Made by a program: the position numbers and the translations under genes. A DNA stretch of 8,443 nt, from the NCBI GenBank assembly GCA_903832165.1, contig CAILAQ010000425.1:1-8443 (forward strand), in the 5' to 3' direction. The notes under the pieces were generated by a model. It saw only the letters and a program-made list of their open reading frames with translations. It was not told the DNA's origin and did not search any database. This stretch comes from an uncultured Bacteroidota bacterium. Lineage in GTDB: Bacteria > Bacteroidota > Bacteroidia > Bacteroidales > UBA12481. Positions 5,305 through 8,443 of the stretch are shown here, in pieces (the first letter of the stretch is position 1; every line of letters begins with the position of its first letter).

Positions 5305-7923
5305 ATGGCATTAAACGAACCACTGGTCGATACACCGCTGATGAAGCAATACATGGCGGTTAAGCATAAATATCCCGATGCGGTATTACTGTTCAGGGTA
5401 GGGGATTTTTATGAAACTTTTTCGGAAGATGCCATCAAGGCGTCAAAAATTCTGGGAATTACACTGACAAGGCGCGCCAATGGAGCGGCTTCGTTTGTTG
5501 AGCTTGCCGGATTTCCATATCATGCCCTGGATACCTATCTGCCAAAATTGGTAAGGGCAGGGGAACGGGTTGCCATTTGTGAGCAGCTTGAGGATCCTAA
5601 ACTCACAAAAAAAATCGTAAGAAGAGGGGTTACTGAGCTGATCACTCCCGGGGTTTCCATTAACGACCAGATACTCGAGCACAAGGAAAATAACTTTCTT
5701 GCGGCTGTTCATATTGAGCGCCATGCAGCCGGGGTGTCATTTATAAATATCTCTACCGGTGAGTTTGTTACAGCCGAAGGTTCTTTTGAGTATATCGATA
5801 AGCTACTGAATAACTTTGCTCCCAAAGAGGTATTGTTCGAGCGTGGAAAAGAGAAGCTCTTTGAGAGTTACTTCGGCTATAAGTTTTATACTTATAAGCT
5901 CGATGACTGGATTTTTACCGCCGATGCAGCGCGGGAACGGCTGCTTCAGCAGTTTGAAACGACCACGCTCAAGGGATTCGGAATTGCCAGCATGGAATTC
6001 GCAATGGTATCTGCCGGTGCCATCCTCCACTATCTTGATCTGACTCAACATGAGCGGACAAAACATATCCAGTCAATTTCAAGGATAGAGGAAGATAAAT
6101 ATGTATGGCTCGATAAATTCACTATACGAAATCTTGAACTTTTCCAGTCGATAAATGATGGTGGCAAAACCCTGATTGATGTGATCGATCAAACTATTTC
6201 GCCAATCGGTGCCAGGATGCTTAAGCGATGGATGGCACTGCCATTAAAGGAGATACAGCTCCTGAACGAACGATATAATGTGGTGGAGTATTTTTTGAAG
6301 CATCCGGATTTTCGTGAGCATATCGAGGATCAGATCAGGCATATCGGTGACCTGGAAAGGTTGATCTCAAAGGCTGCCGTCGCCCGGATCAGTCCCCGTG
6401 AGGTTGTACAGCTGCGCTTTGCTCTTTCGGCCATTGAACCGGTAAAGCTTGCCTGTGAATTATCAGATGATGCTACCCTCCGGCGGATTGGAGAGCAGCT
6501 TAATGTATGCCGCACCATCCGCGACAGGATTGAAAAGGAAATTGTGGTCGATGCGCCGAACCAGGTCGGTAAGGGACGCGTGATTGCCGCCGGAGTTGTT
6601 CCGGATCTGGATGAATTGCGTGACATGGCCTTTTCCGGCAAGGATTATCTGGCCAACCTTCAGGAGCGCGAAAGTCAGCGGACCGGAATTACCTCCTTAA
6701 AGGTCGGGTTCAATAACATTTTCGGATACTATTTTGAAGTGCGAAATCTGCATAAGGAAAAGGTGCCGCCGGAATGGACCCGGAAACAAACTCTTGTAGG
6801 GGCTGAACGATATATCAATGAAGAGCTTAAAGAGTATGAGACCAAGATTCTGGGTGCCGAGGAGAAGATCCTGGAGATAGAGACACGGCTGTTTAATGAG
6901 CTGGTAGTTGCCCTGTCGGATTATATCACTCCGGTGCAGCTCGATGCCCGGCTGATTGCCACTCTCGATGTTTTGAGATCCTTTACCTCCATTGCGCTGT
7001 CTAACCGTTATATCAGACCCGTATTGACAGAGGAGAATGTTTTGGATATTCATCAGGGCCGACATCCGGTTATCGAAAAACAATTGCCCACCGGTGAGGA
7101 ATATATAGCAAATGACCTTTATCTGGATACAGAAACACAGCAGATTATAATTATCACCGGTCCAAATATGGCGGGTAAGTCGGCACTCCTGAGGCAAACC
7201 GCATTGATCGTTCTCCTTGCTCAGATCGGCTGTTTTGTGCCGGCGGAATCTGCAACAGTAGGTATTGTCGACAAGATATTCACCCGTGTCGGTGCGTCGG
7301 ACAACCTCTCTCTCGGGGAATCAACATTTATGGTTGAAATGACTGAGGCGGCCAGTATCATTAATAACCTGTCGCCAAAATCATTGGTTCTGTTTGATGA
7401 ACTTGGCCGCGGAACAAGTACCTATGATGGGATCTCCATTGCCTGGTCTATCGTCGAATATATTCACGAACATCCCACAGCTAGAGCTAAAACCTTGTTT
7501 GCTACTCATTACCATGAGCTTAACGAAATGGAAGGGTCCTTTGGCAGGGTTAAAAACTTTAACGTCTCCGTAAGAGAGCTCAATAATAAAGTGATTTTTC
7601 TTCGTAAGCTGGTTCGGGGAGGAAGTGAGCATAGTTTTGGTATTCATGTTGCCAGGATGGCCGGTATGCCGAAATCCATTGTTGCCCGGGCAAATGATAT
7701 CCTCAAAGAACTCGAATCTTCGCATCGCACCGAATTAACCCGGGAACCCGTTAAGGAACTTGCAAATCACAGGGAGGGCATGCAATTATCGTTTTTTCAG
7801 CTGGATGATCCCGTTTTAAAACAGATCCGCGATGAAATTGCAAAATTGGATATCAATAATTTAACCCCGATGGAGGCGCTGAATAAGCTCAATGATATTA
7901 AGCGGATTACGGGATTAAAATAA
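5305..7923 (+). CDS. mutS: DNA mismatch repair protein MutS
   Basis: A complete 872-residue MutS (E. coli 853), the mismatch sensor that recruits MutL. Domain I contains the mismatch-reading Phe-Tyr-Glu in GDFYETF (33-39). The connector, core and clamp domains follow, including FTIRNLELFQS (272-282) and FGYYFEVR (473-480). The ATPase has Walker A GPNMAGKS (619-626), Walker B LVLFDELGRGTS (694-705) with Asp698-Glu699, and His735 in ATHYHEL. Near the C-terminus QLSFF (827-831) fits a sliding-clamp-binding motif. The end, LTPMEALNKLNDIKRI (853-868), matches the tetramerisation segment of full-length MutS (E. coli LTPRQALEWIYRLKSL), so the protein is intact. The frame stays open back to an ATG at 5188, but that extension overlaps the divergent gene start and the promoter. 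MALNEPLVDTPLMKQY is the family N-terminus, so 5305 is chosen. No mutL lies in the window. Confidence 0.97.
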   Translation: MALNEPLVDTPLMKQYMAVKHKYPDAVLLFRVGDFYETFSEDAIKASKILGITLTRRANGAASFVELAGFPYHALDTYLPKLVRAGERVAICEQLEDPKLTKKIVRRGVTELITPGVSINDQILEHKENNFLAAVHIERHAAGVSFINISTGEFVTAEGSFEYIDKLLNNFAPKEVLFERGKEKLFESYFGYKFYTYKLDDWIFTADAARERLLQQFETTTLKGFGIASMEFAMVSAGAILHYLDLTQHERTKHIQSISRIEEDKYVWLDKFTIRNLELFQSINDGGKTLIDVIDQTISPIGARMLKRWMALPLKEIQLLNERYNVVEYFLKHPDFREHIEDQIRHIGDLERLISKAAVARISPREVVQLRFALSAIEPVKLACELSDDATLRRIGEQLNVCRTIRDRIEKEIVVDAPNQVGKGRVIAAGVVPDLDELRDMAFSGKDYLANLQERESQRTGITSLKVGFNNIFGYYFEVRNLHKEKVPPEWTRKQTLVGAERYINEELKEYETKILGAEEKILEIETRLFNELVVALSDYITPVQLDARLIATLDVLRSFTSIALSNRYIRPVLTEENVLDIHQGRHPVIEKQLPTGEEYIANDLYLDTETQQIIIITGPNMAGKSALLRQTALIVLLAQIGCFVPAESATVGIVDKIFTRVGASDNLSLGESTFMVEMTEAASIINNLSPKSLVLFDELGRGTSTYDGISIAWSIVEYIHEHPTARAKTLFATHYHELNEMEGSFGRVKNFNVSVRELNNKVIFLRKLVRGGSEHSFGIHVARMAGMPKSIVARANDILKELESSHRTELTREPVKELANHREGMQLSFFQLDDPVLKQIRDEIAKLDINNLTPMEALNKLNDIKRITGLK

Positions 7924-7977
7924 TGTGCCAATGTGCTAATGTGCTAATATGCCAATTGAAAAATTAGCCAATTTGAG
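7922..7977 (+). repeat. Degenerate octamer tandem repeat (AATGTGCY type) behind mutS stop
   Basis: Seven consecutive octamers can be read: AATGTGCC, AATGTGCT, AATGTGCT, AATATGCC, AATTGAAA, AATTAGCC and AATTTGAG. All begin with AAT, and five keep the YGCY-like or AGCC second half. The first unit overlaps the TAA stop of mutS by two bases. The same family, in the same orientation relative to its gene, follows the dehydrogenase stop at 3819-3850. No reading frame or strong hairpin is seen in it. Confidence 0.65.
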
Positions 7978-8005
7978 AAGGGGAATTGGATTCACTTGTC
8001 AATAG

Positions 8006-8034
8006 CCGCCGGTTTCAACCGGCGGATTAATTTT
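8006..8034 (+). terminator. Intrinsic terminator of mutS, between convergent genes
   Basis: CCGCCGGT (8006-8013) pairs perfectly with ACCGGCGG (8018-8025) around a TTCA loop, giving an 8-base-pair GC-rich stem. On the plus strand it is followed by ATTAATTTT, a moderately T-rich tail. It lies 82 bases after the mutS stop. On the minus strand the same hairpin starts 1 base after the STAS stop and could also protect that transcript's 3' end, although no T-run follows it in that direction. Confidence 0.65.
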
Positions 8035-8335
8035 GAAATAGCAATAATTGTTCGAGGCCGGCCATTTTGATAATCTTGAGAACATCAGGAAGGGGATCGG
8101 TCAGGTACATCTTACAGCTATTCCTTGAGGCCAGTTTTAAGCCTGAAATTAAGAGTCGTATTCCTGCCGAGGATAAATAGGTTACTCCGGAGAAATCGAT
8201 CACGACATCTTTTCTTATGTCGTTGAGTAAGCCATAAAACCAATGAGCAACGGAATCTGCACCGTTCGTGTCGAGGGTTCCTTTGAAAGCCAGCACCAGG
8301 TTGACTTCATTTTCACTGACGATTTTCATTTCCAT
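8027..8335 (-). CDS. STAS-domain anti-sigma factor antagonist-like protein
   Basis: A 102-residue single-domain protein of the SpoIIAA/RsbV type. The pattern KGTLDTNGADSV (18-29) followed by VVIDFSGVTYLSSAGIRLLI (44-63) is the STAS core. By comparison with the DSSG motif of SpoIIAA, Ser56 in LSSAGIR takes the place of the phosphorylated serine. The C-terminal helix region DPLPDVLKIIKMAGLEQLLLF also fits. Known relatives bind an anti-sigma kinase when unphosphorylated and so release its target. No HATPase kinase, PP2C phosphatase or sigma factor is next to it here, so the partners are unknown, and a non-sigma output (secreted product or cell-envelope control) is equally possible. The start at 8335 is chosen as the first ATG; a second ATG two codons later is an alternative. 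The gene converges on mutS. Confidence 0.85.
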   Translation of the reverse strand: MEMKIVSENEVNLVLAFKGTLDTNGADSVAHWFYGLLNDIRKDVVIDFSGVTYLSSAGIRLLISGLKLASRNSCKMYLTDPLPDVLKIIKMAGLEQLLLFQN

Positions 8336-8362
8336 GATCCGGGCTTTTTTACTTTTACGGTC

Positions 8363-8395
8363 TAAATATAGTCATGAAACTCTGAAACTCTGAAA
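8363..8395 (-). promoter_or_regulatory. Candidate promoter of the STAS gene, overlapping the octamer array
   Basis: On the minus strand TATATTTA (8370-8363) is one base from the TAnnTTTG -7 box, 27 bases before the ATG at 8335. A TTTC from the tandem array (8395-8392) lies 21 bases upstream of it, the usual distance for a -33 TTTG, with one mismatch. The TTTC copies at 8387-8384 and 8379-8376 are only 13 and 5 bases away. The leader downstream is A-rich, as is common in this phylum. Both boxes are imperfect. Confidence 0.35.
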
Positions 8396-8443
8396 CCCTG
8401 AAACCCTGAAACCCTGAAACCCTGAAACCCTGAAACCCTGAAA
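8375..8443. repeat. Perfect 8-base tandem repeat, TGAAAC(T/C)C, running off the window
   Basis: Two units of TGAAACTC (8375, 8383) are followed by six identical units of TGAAACCC (8391, 8399, 8407, 8415, 8423, 8431) and a partial unit TGAAA at 8439-8443 that reaches the window edge, so the full length is unknown. It starts 40 bases upstream of the STAS start codon. The near-perfect identity suggests recent expansion by slippage. The period is not a multiple of three and the array is intergenic on the visible side. Confidence 0.9.

Noticed and set aside
6697..7197. A 166-codon open frame on the minus strand inside mutS
   Set aside because: It is antisense to a strongly conserved MutS region and its translation resembles no family. 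It is a shadow of mutS codon use, as are the other antisense frames.
8375..8443. Resemblance of TTTCAGGG (minus strand) to telomere repeats such as TTTAGGG
   Set aside because: The genes are clearly bacterial, the unit differs by an inserted base, and the array sits beside a promoter. A window edge inside a repeat is not evidence of a chromosome end.
8375..8443. Possible CRISPR array
   Set aside because: The units are contiguous with no spacers and are only 8 bases long, and no cas genes are seen.
1..8443. A complete undescribed defence or mobile system
   Set aside because: No toxin-antitoxin pair, nuclease-helicase cluster, recombinase, reverse transcriptase or phage gene is present; all genes belong to known housekeeping or widespread families.

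Overview
The window looks like ordinary chromosome from a member of the Bacteroidota. The indications are a DUF5916-type outer-membrane barrel protein, a TIGR02757/DUF2400 protein, a MutS whose N-terminus and C-terminus are of the Bacteroidota type, and a TAnnTTTG-type -7 promoter box in front of mutS. The species cannot be named from this stretch. I see no plasmid, phage, transposase, CRISPR array or RNA gene.

Layout: bases 1-1515 are the 3' part of a DUF5916 barrel gene whose 5' end lies outside the window. It is followed on the same strand by a tight cluster: a LolD-like ABC ATPase (1568-2224), a TIGR02757 protein (2228-3001) and a TrmN6-type tRNA methyltransferase (3003-3713). Gaps inside this cluster are 3 and 1 bases, so the three genes are probably one operon. 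A 140-base convergent gap (3714-3853) holds a GC-rich hairpin repeat and a short run of octamer repeats. Next comes a minus-strand saccharopine dehydrogenase-family gene (3854-5188), which diverges from mutS (5305-7923) across a 116-base promoter region. mutS converges on a small minus-strand STAS protein (8027-8335). A strong hairpin lies between them, and a perfect 8-base tandem array (8375 to the window edge) lies upstream of the STAS gene.

How the genes work together: they are mostly housekeeping genes from separate pathways, namely lipoprotein or ABC export, tRNA A37 modification, mismatch repair, an amino-acid dehydrogenase and a partner-switching regulator. The operon order does not spell out a single pathway.

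No multi-gene novel system is evident. The observations most worth following are two. First, the TIGR02757 protein appears to carry the layout of a HhH-GPD DNA glycosylase, with a candidate catalytic lysine and aspartate. Second, three separate intergenic gaps carry repeats with the same 8-base period. Two of these are the same sequence family and sit in the same orientation directly behind stop codons.
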